Positions 29,801 to 34,343 of a stretch of 64,000 bases of DNA are shown piece after piece. This DNA comes from Verrucomicrobiaceae bacterium UBA1938. GTDB taxonomy: Bacteria; Verrucomicrobiota; Verrucomicrobiia; Verrucomicrobiales; Verrucomicrobiaceae. Positions within the stretch are counted from its first letter, which is position 1. Every line of letters starts with the position of its first letter. The notes under the pieces are model-generated. The model saw nothing but the letters and a program-made list of their open reading frames with translations. It made no database searches and was not told where the DNA came from. The stretch lies in contig DDFC01000036.1 in the NCBI GenBank assembly GCA_002336895.1, positions 104,306 through 168,305 of the forward strand, written 5' to 3'. The position numbers and the translations under genes are program-made.

Positions 29801-32550
29801 CTGGCAACAGCATGACGTTCACCAAAAATTTCATCTTCACCGGCGGCTCAGGAAGGCAGACGACGGCGGGTATCGAAAATGCCTCCGCCACTGCGGCCAC
29901 CATCACCTTTGATTCAGGCACCAAAACGGGAGCTTCGTATCAGGATGTGGGAGTGGGCCTGCGCAACGGCACAGCCAGCACGCTCTTTGACGCTGGCAAC
30001 GCCATCCTCAGCGTGGTGAAGACCGGGGCGGGAGACACCGTCTTTGGGGCCGGCACCGGCGGTGGCGCCGTGGCAGACTCCTTCAGCAGCTACACCGGCA
30101 GCACACAGGTTCAGCAGGGAACCCTGATCGCAGGTTCCAACAATGCCTTCTCACCATATTCACGTTTCATCATAGCGGATGGTGCCACGCTCAGCTCATA
30201 CTGGGGCAAGGTGCACTCGGGCTATGTGGCTACAATCGGCTCCCTCGTGGGTGCATCCGGTTCAGCGTTGAACATCGACCAGTCCTCCTTCAGCATCGGC
30301 GGAGACAACACCCTGGACGCAGAATTTTCCGGAGTCATCAGCGGCACGGGCAATCTGTCCAAGGTCGGCGGCGGCGCGCAGACTTTGTCCGGGACAAACA
30401 TCTTCACCGGTAATGTGGCGGTTATTCAGGGGGCTCTCATCGGCGCCGGCAACAGTGCCTTCGGCAACGTCTTAAACACAATCAACCTCGGAGGAGTCAA
30501 TTTTGTTGGAAGCCATCCGCTGGATGCCAAGGTGGAGCTGCTGCTCGCCGGTTCAGCTGCTGCAGTTGTCAACCCTGTCGTCATGAACCACATTGATGGC
30601 AATGACGAGGGCGTCACCGTGATCGGCACGCGTGAGACCAGCGGCACTTACGGCTTTGACACCGGCGGGACAGTGTCCCTCTATCAGGATGTCTCGACCA
30701 ATGTGTTCTTTGAGGCGGATGGATCCTCCGTCTTCAAGTTTGGTGACACGGTCAGCAATGTGGGCGCCGCCGCCGCCACAAATCTGGTGAAGATCGGAGC
30801 CGGCACTGTGGAGCTGCGAGTGGCAAACGGCTACGGCATCAGCGGTGTCGCAGGTTCTGCGATCGACGGCGGCACCGTCATCCGTCACGGTACCATCAGT
30901 GTCTTTGATGACAACGCCCTCTCCTCCACCGTCGTGGAACTGGGAGACATGCGGCATGACCTGACGGCCGCCTACCTGGCCACGACAGGGTCCCTTCTCG
31001 GCAGCAGCACCGCCAGCTATGATGTCGCCGGGAACGGAGCCGGAGGAACTGGCAGCGGTGCCTTTCTCAATGTCAGCTCACAGGTGGACGGTGTGAACCT
31101 GACCACGGCAGACATCGGCAAACGCATTTTGGTCAAGGATGAAAGCGTACATCCTGAGTACAACGGTGTTTATCGTGTTGTCAGCGTCGATCCCACCTGC
31201 GGCCAGATGAACCTCGTTCGAGTGGCCGACTTTGACGACACCTCTGAAATGCTCTACGGCAGCAGTATTGCCGTCACCGGGGGCACCACACAGGGGGGAC
31301 TTCAATTTTTTCAGGCATCGTCGGACGTGACCAGCCCCAATGCCGCCGGCACAGATCCGGTGCAGTGGCTGCAGGACATTCCAGACGCCAGTGTGGCGCT
31401 GCTGGCGGGCACCAGCGGACTGACCATCATCAATGACATTGACATCAACGACACCACCGGCACCGGGGCCATGACCGTGGGAGGCACCTTCACCAGTGGC
31501 ACCACCTACTTTAATGGCAATGTGACGCTGCAGCACTCCAGCCTGGCGGGAGTGGACAACATGCGCGAGCTCACCCTCATCTCCTCCTCTGACGAGGATG
31601 CCGTCACCCCTGGTGAAAAGGGCGTGGTCTTCTCCGGCGTGATCTCCGAAGCCGTGCCGGGAGATGTGCTCAGCGTCAACAAGCAGGGCGCTGGCACGGT
31701 GACCTTCACCAACGACAACACCTACACGGGCAAGACTACCGTGACAAGCGGCACGCTGGCACTGGCCGGTGCGGGGGCAGTGTCCGGCTCCACCTGGATC
31801 GAGGTTGGCAGCGGGGCCACCTTTGACGTCTCCCAAACCGCCATCGGTGAATACACTTATGATGGCACATTTAGCGGATCAGGCACTGTGGTGTCTGGGG
31901 GCAGCATTCTTACCATCGGCACAAACGGAGGTGCCGGAGTGCTGTACCCTGGCATGTCTTCGGATGCAGGAGATGTGGGCACGGCGGGCGACGGCATCGG
32001 AATGCTGACGGTGAATGGGAGTCTGGTGCTGAGCGGTGACTCCACTGGCGCAAATCGCCTGACCCTGCAGATGGGTGACACAGGAGGTGCTGACTACAAT
32101 GACTCGACCAACTTTGCCGCACATCTAGGAGCGGGGGATTTTTCCACCTATCTCAACTCACAGGCCAGCTTCTTTGACACTCTGGGCGGGGGCAATCATG
32201 ATCGCCTCGTGGTCACGGGCTCCTTCTTCATGGACAGCGGCGGCCACATCACCTTCCTCGGCGGCAGTTCGGCCTATCAGCCTGTCATGGGGGATGTGTT
32301 CAACCTGATCGACTGGGCCTCGGTCGCGGCCCAAGGCTTTGATGTGGGGGGCGCGGGAGGCTACCGCTCAGGCGGCATGCTCGGAGACCTCTATCTGCCT
32401 GATCTGAGTCTTTCCGGACTTCAGTATGACACGAGCCTCTTTACTTCCTATGGCATCATCGTGGTGGTTCCGGAACCCGGACGCACGGTGCTGGTCATGA
32501 TCGGCGGGCTCGGCCTTCTTCTGCGTCGCAGGCGCCGCCTGGAAAACTGA
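14803..32550 (+). CDS. Giant PEP-CTERM surface protein with autotransporter-associated beta-strand repeats
   Basis: A single uninterrupted frame of 5,915 residues. The export signal is best seen from Met21 ('RRVLAAGGLLLLMMAEAGA', cleavage near 'AGAQ'); an ATG at 14863 would start exactly there. The body is a glycine-, asparagine- and threonine-rich beta-helix with many PATR repeats (TIGR02601 type), for example 'GTTILGAANTYTGETYLNNG', 'TKTGASSVTLEAPNYYTGD' and 'GAGTVTFTNDNTYTGKTTV'. Residues about 749-4800 are three tandem copies of a ~1,402-residue module. Residues ~5427-5526 resemble a phage tail-fibre type domain. There is no autotransporter barrel; instead the end is PEP-CTERM ('VPEPGRTVLVMIGGLGLLL' plus an arginine-rich tail; Pro-Glu-Pro at 5890-5892), implying sorting by an exosortase and surface or matrix display. 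Adhesion or a structural role is inferred. Confidence 0.93.
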   Translation: MNAYLPSPPRSAFLSFGTAGMARTGCIRRVLAAGGLLLLMMAEAGAQTAHSTTGNWTLNNNGNWSLTANWGGLDDGADYPSGQDAFANFSTINISANRTIALDVAVTLGDLSLGDTSGGQSYTIQGGTLTFASSGGVSTIVKTDGGGNDTISSALVLNNELDISIFDVSNNQGITFSGIISGGAADADTIVYDDLSTGNQSVNWIILNAANTFQGRLVADSGLIRLEGSGSSAGATGVGNETVARNGGSIDLRGKTFNLQADDTEIFRISGMGTNGLGALRNTSGTSVISCLALDDDAVVGGYSTAAMMRHLNAAGSAEIAPVLDLGGHTLTKLGTNEWRFQNADIQNRAGAVINIYEGKLKFENDGALLGGALIDGTTYGNNLDGITINVAYNKNAYDGVDPTAGSRTSDPYNVNYLANPLGGNSQSDARLAFGDYWTGANTFPLNVKVVDNYDNFTVNLNNGVWGREGSTGAGQTFDQVFGTGVVINLVGGGIAPDANGNGNLFDINGGSGGINAATGVFDNPGATEIQGKIDNTSPGNNGTGFTVRGSRELRFTGNNDTFTGDILVKLPTYRWITNSFDRSNGGQAASVYFNMSLAGQDGSFNKAGSITVTRWGSLALLNNSANAVYASQNNDDRINDDGFTNLRNGYLLLETDTTVTNHENFGHVVADYGTNVLFLDTRAGGRFDGSFQSLTRNNNGVLKIYDTNSAHTWGTGAGDDRIALNDATGLVTVGANAPGTATQNIVPGLFGGILPTLQTPTIAAYTRPLETAQGSYMYAGAGLGLMTYDNGYLRPLTAAEYDTGINPANGANWLVNRYIAPITGVENYADRNNYAARNVTADAAINSLSISFDETASGQVVGTSTKDYIIIGQGRTLKINSGVINITSFVENTNANMEGVIRGGFLDMNGGTAIINSAAGWHDLDRDSPNWYDFLVGNSTFIRSHIINTTDLVKTGRDTLYLDTWNKLAGSIYISDQGALDVRHAGALGAGGVGREVQVGGSAALLLEYGTNISGINLRVTNTFQGSATVLRAEGTSLSTWGGDVILDVADAAGSSDFQSYTITARNNGTLSLYGNIYTDHNASLTNSDAYADPPVINTNFNGEAFTLNLYGQYRDVATGNLGTDPANAAITSIYRTGDSATRLDANHSLRFQMTGSDEGNVNVFQQWDATGRLDLNRGYFRILYDPNAAGNQGTGFITDGANALIQANEYFTRLALGTDGAGTGTYHSHLMLTRDGQVLNWSSQIYVYNNNRDGTISLGGENENGTVYIGSLDGAANYSIIYENQGGDRDLRFLQERGGTTVVNARLYDNGTSVNSSASVAGPGTVIFNANAVGASTVERWNFMGGQAVWQGNPGSGSLLGNDRFGVSTAQALFGGGELTYIGDTVANRTENLTGTFRLLNGESAITLISGTGRTDTLNFGAAAASFFKTQGATLRFTEGGTGTSVITLQATGLTNTGIMSYATYGTVPGVVTDFASNGASGSFSAFTGYVAGASEADYTAGNTVDVTSDVDFTGAATPDNLRITAPVGLTLDGQTMTLGGGALLVTSDSGGPISISGGVLSSAFDADLGGSGTLSDLMIQNFGTGALTISAVIADNGGSRVNLVQGGAGTTILGAANTYTGETYLNNGVLSISSESNLGAINGSIVDLARVNNGGNGTSSNAAAYSANTNAPIIFTTGNAPAAAATGTFNSSSTTVTATSLTGGGSGYTTGVWASLDDPSRTTENPAGVWAILNSGNLHFDGGTLAVTQDVTLDGARTLFLGGNGGFLDVTDGKTLTINGYITSEASQISSANGYTANQLGGADDPASNGNPDIGDLTIQGGGTVVLTGAPDNTIRSNMFNSYGGTTWINQGTLKIAGAGSSAVGALGTNRSWIDGTIIGAEGTLELAATSDPSIYEWLTFRGRGYQGRGSILTTGTARTVRLNGQMFVEAGMLVNNSNSSTIRFGEQGGALYGTGDISRIGNGEFQFYVNTPDWTGRFLNGSGNTRMYGSGSLQGMTFMSLDRNTYFGYGAGSTTTDEFRDRLNDNLNISINGYSKIRMEAGAGIFSGIEKVGTATVNSGVFNIEYDLGTITVNGAPQQQGDYAGWHFTDIVRNPGTIVIVRNLDPGTDISTGITDLANRALALVDHAPTLSGTGDGANGNTPIIAGFFGGTRPLTFLNTTTGNIWDEDRTSRFLMTSVAGVDPITGAAVNYLRPLSDAPGSTDYKIISDAGTTSASAGPLDLTTAGISADQNVRFVGIMDDSIGHGFTSRINSVLTLDTVLEANSVTFATDATAANTNGAGNNVNLYMTLGGTLKINSGVLMFANIGTMDRLGNSSNTGVNLDVNNYIIGGNLDFNGKEAILYAGSEWAQYNISGNSAYNNTDSDNTTAIIRSSIYNTGGNGLTKTGASSVTLEAPNYYTGDTSVNYGNLYARHDQALGQSTLLNVTGGGNFILGYNSIINNVDLKVGPISGNNLVLYGEGDGMEWGGNVIIDNVDSTGSAGGYTRNFVPRIMAATSNTVMRVDGNVYGGDTAVASGAEATSRIFTTLTGASYTTLNFMGQIRDKATGAINLSAGDTLNDALRMEVAASTDTANVHLYQQYDSAGRISIVRGVLRYMGSGNFYSDAAALAQNPDSDLSGLQMGGRSLISGDGTGSSDVSFFLHNGGSAFNLSSWNVGVDTSDPDNSLGNGNYGLGNTTGNTSLGGENISGTITFGTGTGSIRFTQGTTLYDRNLNLYAARGGTVDMRVNFLDDGDLVNSSITKVGAGTMRLLGSSAGDSTVEALKMLGGTLVLTGYDVNAGRRVGNGAALTLSGGYLLVDATAGAAQEDFGNLTLNSGGSRLAVRGNATVNINSAITLNPASGVTMAFVENNGGVINITAPGLTTTDGARFGYWAVYGNALGQVTDWAAREGTTGVKAFTAYDVNSFASGNNTEVTTSATFGGPTAANSIKFGAAADLNLGGSTLTVENGGMLVSYAVGGAVNILNGTLTRSGAGDILLHNYGTGVTTISASITNSGAGVVNLVTGGSGTTVLSGTNTYTGDTYINGGTLQISSESQLGGISGSIVRLVRENSGGNSTAGNSAAYSSLTNAAIVFTTANSPTSAAAGSFNSNGTVVTATSLTSGGSGYSTGVWVNLEDPGKTTENKAGVWAILDSGNLHIDGGTLAVTDDINLNGARTIFLGASAGTFNISAGKTLTVNGYITSDVTDPPTDDNPIDLTRPLIGGLSVEGGGTLVLTGAPDNTLRENMYNGYNALTMINNGTIKIAGLASSASNALGTFSGWVDSTYIGPNGTLALNVTNADVGLYEWLTLDGKGYQGGGTIQAYSGSGTVRSYYLRGQINVLSDAVFNLRNGSNIYLNSGGGETYGSASIIKIGNGEFRFYTNEANFTGSYIGASGTTRVYDAGRILGMASMTLERNSFLGMNDDSTTADETRSRLGDDMPLFANGYIRMRMEASGGVYSGIEKLGVATVQAGQLGIEFDMGATLSGGVPVLKGEYIGWHYTEIVRTPGTSVQLRLLDPGLAFADKNFNAAVPSNSNANIAVVQVDVLPTLIGTGDGSNGNAAVVPGFYAGVRPDWINLAGTGTIFNEDYTASRLVTVDTNSAGDHFLRPLLDSEYKVLENPDAAQTTSLRLEDQDISSDQNLKIIGVTSDSGIGSGEFTNRRNSILTLGSVAADCSTPAGISMVINSLTFASDTYGAGVNGDGNFTSLVIADGGTLKINSGSIVMYNTGVQNMNGTAYNANLNMDIRSSINGGSTDFNAQEANFFIGSIWVHYNTTDAINAYKATDFDNNYFMMNSSIVNANGLTKTGGASLMLQAVNYYTGDTSVNQGMLYARHDRSLGYSTRVNVTGAGGLAIGLGAKISGVDLYVGSISGGNTALQIENNSVWAGNVIIDNVDSAGATAYARSFVPRIFSNTTGLASIDGNIYGGSTPIGSGALTDSRMFSTYTGAFGLLYLNGVVRDNAAGALTGPVDIYNQSQVLRMEVDANNDESAVQIGQQYDAAGRIRLIRGSLYYSGSGNFYTSAAATTVNAYSSNPMIGFQMGGRDVLSGNGTGAANLGFFLLNSGSVFNLNSWEVGVETYDPNNATGNGNYGQGNTTGNTTLGGVNTSGTVTFGTGDGSITFTQATAAYTRDLGLFAAAGGTVDLRVNFVDGGSLVASSITKQGGGRVNLLGSSAGDSTVEGVNVMGGILAMAGYDVNLNRRVGNGAALTLAGGTLFMDGSGASFTENFGSLKLNQGGNGIAAAGNGTSHLGTISIAGASITRAAAGTIQFQSIAGGIINFSNAAMKNKARIGSYATYGANAAFTPYATDWAATDASGNVIAYTGYSADTFGAGLQTDVLGAGLAAAATNSVRFNTAAGSISTGSLILNDGGMLITSNYTGGTPVAAGVGVTTSGSSVDLLIHNYASGQVNFDGSISGAQNVVFTGTGDLALNAAAAVNSVVVSSITTGGSYTVAVDTTGLTAGMDVSGANIAAGTKILSITDAGHLVLSKMVTSSGTDNVTYSTTTYTPTNSYTGATHVTGSAVVSFNSLGEFGSTSGFFLNGGTLQYSSAGTSNTALTQHITLGGGNGILSVADAGGTLVVRGSTSNQISSETNNIIGAYGTNNPNAGGLQIVGAGTVQFGDRSAAAAAQDLLGVVNNYTGLTIIGDGVNATRVDIQGQGNDNDQYSVFGSTGSWADATIVRNNATIEFSMKRGDGSRDSQIRFREWFQIGEQAGDQITFDGSTQRQPTLDGILNIIGDLTFQTQGNRYGDAGGTGNSEFLINPNEGGVMGTGNIIKLGDGNLRFYTPLHEWTGDLDVQDGFVGLQMNSGAIFNPVGKVYFGDPTSVQTSTIQMRIENRYFGNNTTGIDAPTMDLTFNRDIVIRDNLKQEVRIAAGYLPDSSTVHFTNDIYMGTGSSSIVRFYYEDNNNLDTALVGHVQQSLFDITGRLSGSNNLYIDGNNSGGTQGNGATFTVWLRGDNSAYSGLITIGADNGTAANPGRNATLRIGDVNALGVNNTVGFRNYGTLQLAGNSMTFTKNFIFTGGSGRQTTAGIENASATAATITFDSGTKTGASYQDVGVGLRNGTASTLFDAGNAILSVVKTGAGDTVFGAGTGGGAVADSFSSYTGSTQVQQGTLIAGSNNAFSPYSRFIIADGATLSSYWGKVHSGYVATIGSLVGASGSALNIDQSSFSIGGDNTLDAEFSGVISGTGNLSKVGGGAQTLSGTNIFTGNVAVIQGALIGAGNSAFGNVLNTINLGGVNFVGSHPLDAKVELLLAGSAAAVVNPVVMNHIDGNDEGVTVIGTRETSGTYGFDTGGTVSLYQDVSTNVFFEADGSSVFKFGDTVSNVGAAAATNLVKIGAGTVELRVANGYGISGVAGSAIDGGTVIRHGTISVFDDNALSSTVVELGDMRHDLTAAYLATTGSLLGSSTASYDVAGNGAGGTGSGAFLNVSSQVDGVNLTTADIGKRILVKDESVHPEYNGVYRVVSVDPTCGQMNLVRVADFDDTSEMLYGSSIAVTGGTTQGGLQFFQASSDVTSPNAAGTDPVQWLQDIPDASVALLAGTSGLTIINDIDINDTTGTGAMTVGGTFTSGTTYFNGNVTLQHSSLAGVDNMRELTLISSSDEDAVTPGEKGVVFSGVISEAVPGDVLSVNKQGAGTVTFTNDNTYTGKTTVTSGTLALAGAGAVSGSTWIEVGSGATFDVSQTAIGEYTYDGTFSGSGTVVSGGSILTIGTNGGAGVLYPGMSSDAGDVGTAGDGIGMLTVNGSLVLSGDSTGANRLTLQMGDTGGADYNDSTNFAAHLGAGDFSTYLNSQASFFDTLGGGNHDRLVVTGSFFMDSGGHITFLGGSSAYQPVMGDVFNLIDWASVAAQGFDVGGAGGYRSGGMLGDLYLPDLSLSGLQYDTSLFTSYGIIVVVPEPGRTVLVMIGGLGLLLRRRRRLEN
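17047..21252 (+). repeat. Giant-protein module, copy 1
   Basis: First of three tandem ~4.2-kb modules (residues ~749-2150). It begins at 'GLFGG' (17047) and includes 'TLKINSG' (17431), 'SSESNLGAINGSIV' (around 19708) and 'EWLTFRGRGYQGRGS'. It has diverged strongly from copies 2 and 3, with recognisable blocks in identical order. Boundaries are set by the first shared anchor and are approximate. Confidence 0.8.
21253..25458 (+). repeat. Giant-protein module, copy 2
   Basis: Second module (residues ~2151-3552), from 'GFFGG' (21253). It shares with copy 3 long nearly identical blocks such as 'YYTGDTSVN', 'GNVIIDNVDS', 'VGNGAALTL' and 'LLGSSAGDSTVE', and with copy 1 'SSESQLGGISGSIV' and 'VVLTGAPDNT'-like blocks. 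Spacing from copy 1 is 4,206 bases. Confidence 0.85.
25459..29200 (+). repeat. Giant-protein module, copy 3 (degenerate at its end)
   Basis: Third module (from residue ~3553), starting at 'GFYAG' (25459), exactly 4,206 bases after copy 2. The first two thirds align closely with copy 2. After about 28,080 a ~65-residue insertion occurs and similarity weakens, but 'IIKLGDGNLRFYT' near 29,097 still matches 'IIKIGNGEFRFYT' of copy 2. The end point is approximate. Confidence 0.75.
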
Positions 32551-32569
32551 ATGAGCATGATGAGTTGAG

Positions 32570-32581
32570 GCACAATTGTGC
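32570..32581. promoter_or_regulatory. Perfect 12-bp palindrome after the giant gene
   Basis: GCACAATTGTGC lies 20 bases after the stop of the giant gene and ~85 bases before the next open frame. It could be an operator, or a weak 3'-end element. No T-run follows. Confidence 0.3.
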
Positions 32582-32664
32582 AGTCAGGCGGATCGCACTC
32601 CTTTGAATTGATGTCTCTCCTGCGGTTTGGGCGCATCCTTTAGTCCGCGCTAGTTTGAGAAAGT

Positions 32665-33486
32665 GTGATCCGGGATCTGCGCATGCTGCATGAATCTGTG
32701 CTCGTGCCTGTGAACCATGCCTTCTCCCCGACGGATTTCAAATCCCTGCAGACGGCACTTGGAGAGCGGCTCTATCCCTGTGAGGGTGAGTTCCTGCTGG
32801 GTTCCAAGCTGCAGAAAAACGGCCAGCGCAGCGAGCTCGATCTCGGCGTCAGTCAGATATTCCTCAGTCAGACCCAGCATGTCTGGAAGCGTGGTGTGGC
32901 ACGCGTGCAGCAGTTTCAAGAGGCGCGAATGGCATTTGACAACATTACTGACAATCTCAGGCGGGCGCTGAGTGATCGCACTGGTTACGAGGGGCTCGGC
33001 AGGCAGCTTTGCGGCAGAGGATATTTCGCCATGTGCAGTGACAACAAGACCTTCCAGCCCTCGCAAGTGGCGACGCAAAACCGACGTTGCCAGCTCTGGG
33101 TGTGTCGTCCTACGTCGGAGGAGAATTCGGTCTATGCTGTCAAGGCCGGACAGTGGTTTCTCAATGAGCCTTCCAGCGTTTTTCCTGTCGACGGAGACAC
33201 GACCACTCCGGCTGATACACGCCCCATGGCGGGAAATATTCTGGCGCTGATCATCTCACCACAGGTCACTGCAGATGACGCCCCGTTCAAGGCACTCGGC
33301 GCCACCTTTCGACGCCTGATATTTTACCCCTATGGCGGCACCAGCCTGCGCGTGCCTTTGCGCACCGCCTGCCTGACGCTGATATCAGTGAAAAACTACA
33401 AGGCGGACCTCACCACGCCGCCACCCAATTATTATACAGTGCAAATTGACCCCGTAACGGGGCGTGAAAACAGCTGCCGCCCGTGA
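32665..33486 (+). pseudogene. Chimeric remnant of Verru_Chthon cassette proteins C and D
   Basis: An open frame of 273 codons that appears to join two different gene families. Residues ~70-210 ('SQTQHVWKRGVARVQQFQEA', 'RMAFDNITDNLRRAL', 'RPMAGNILALIISPQ') match the post-pilin part of Verru_Chthon cassette protein C. The last ~60 residues ('FYPYGGTSLRV' and 'PPPNYYTVQIDPVTGRENSC' then RP) match the C-terminal tail of cassette protein D. The expected prepilin leader and hydrophobic helix ('FTLVELL' type) are missing: the first ~65 residues look like arbitrary sequence. I read this as a deletion between neighbouring C and D genes with loss of the start. It may not be translated. Assignment rests on memory of these families. 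Confidence 0.6.
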
Positions 33487-33521
33487 AGAACGGTGGGGAC
33501 GTCAGAACCTGCGTGGTGCGC

Positions 33522-34343
33522 TCATCTGTGGAAGCTTCCCTGTCCTTCTGTCAGCCGCTCTGCCAGCCATTGTAGAAACTTTGCCGCATCTTCCGGATCA
33601 TGCGCATTCAGCGCTGCACGGCTCAATCCGTTGGCATTGCCCACATGCACAGCATGTCCCTGTCCGGCGATCTCGGAAAACGCGTCTTCGTCAGTCTGAT
33701 CATCCCCCAGATAATACACAGAGTCCGGGGGGATCCCAAAATGATGAATGATGAGGCGCAGCGCGTGGCCTTTGTTCCAATCCACCCGAGGACGAAATTC
33801 CACCACCATTTTGCCGGAGTGCCGCCCGATGTTTTCAGCCAGCCATAGCTGAGAGATCCGACGCTCAAAAAGAATCAAATCTCGTGATGAAATACGCCGG
33901 TAGTGCAGTGTCAGAGACAGTCCTTTGTCTTCCAGTTCCACTCCTGCGATCTGCCGGCAGATGCGGTTCAGCTGCAGCGACAGAGCATCGAGGGCAGACC
34001 TTGTCTCCAGTCCGGCAGGATGGTTGAAATTCAGGCCGCCACCGCAAATCTCCAGACCGTGATTTCCCGCCAATGCAGCCATGTCTGAGACAGCGGGCAG
34101 CCGCGTTTTCAGGTCATGCAACGAACGGCCGGACAGAAAGGCCAGCTGCACACGAGGCTGGAGATCCGAAAGCTTCAAGAGCGCCACCCTGGCATTCGGA
34201 TGCAGGCTGGCGGACTTCGGCTGATCCACCAGTTCTGAGAGTGTGCCGTCAAAATCTGACGCCACCAGCACCCGCTGCATTTGCGAGATCCTCCCGGCCA
34301 TGGCATCCGTCTTTTCTGTCCAATGAGGACGCATGTCATTCAC
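33522..34343 (-). CDS. otsB: Trehalose-6-phosphate phosphatase
   Basis: A 273-residue HAD-superfamily phosphatase that converts trehalose 6-phosphate to trehalose. The nucleophile motif 'VASDFDGTLSEL' is near residue 30, 'FLSGRSLHDLK' is motif II, and 'WNKGHALRLIIHHFG' followed by 'YYLGDDQTDEDAF' are motifs III and IV with the metal-binding aspartates. 'LAGNHGLEI' marks the cap region typical of OtsB. Length agrees with the family. Its ATG overlaps the stop of otsA (ATGA), showing translational coupling in an otsAB operon. Trehalose serves as an osmoprotectant and stress solute. Confidence 0.94.
   Translation of the reverse strand: MNDMRPHWTEKTDAMAGRISQMQRVLVASDFDGTLSELVDQPKSASLHPNARVALLKLSDLQPRVQLAFLSGRSLHDLKTRLPAVSDMAALAGNHGLEICGGGLNFNHPAGLETRSALDALSLQLNRICRQIAGVELEDKGLSLTLHYRRISSRDLILFERRISQLWLAENIGRHSGKMVVEFRPRVDWNKGHALRLIIHHFGIPPDSVYYLGDDQTDEDAFSEIAGQGHAVHVGNANGLSRAALNAHDPEDAAKFLQWLAERLTEGQGSFHR

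Noticed and set aside
14803..32550. Classical type V autotransporter
   Set aside because: The protein has autotransporter-associated repeats but no C-terminal beta-barrel. The end is a PEP-CTERM signal.
32650..33078. 142-codon minus-strand frame over the Verru_Chthon remnant
   Set aside because: The plus frame matches known protein families; the minus frame matches nothing.
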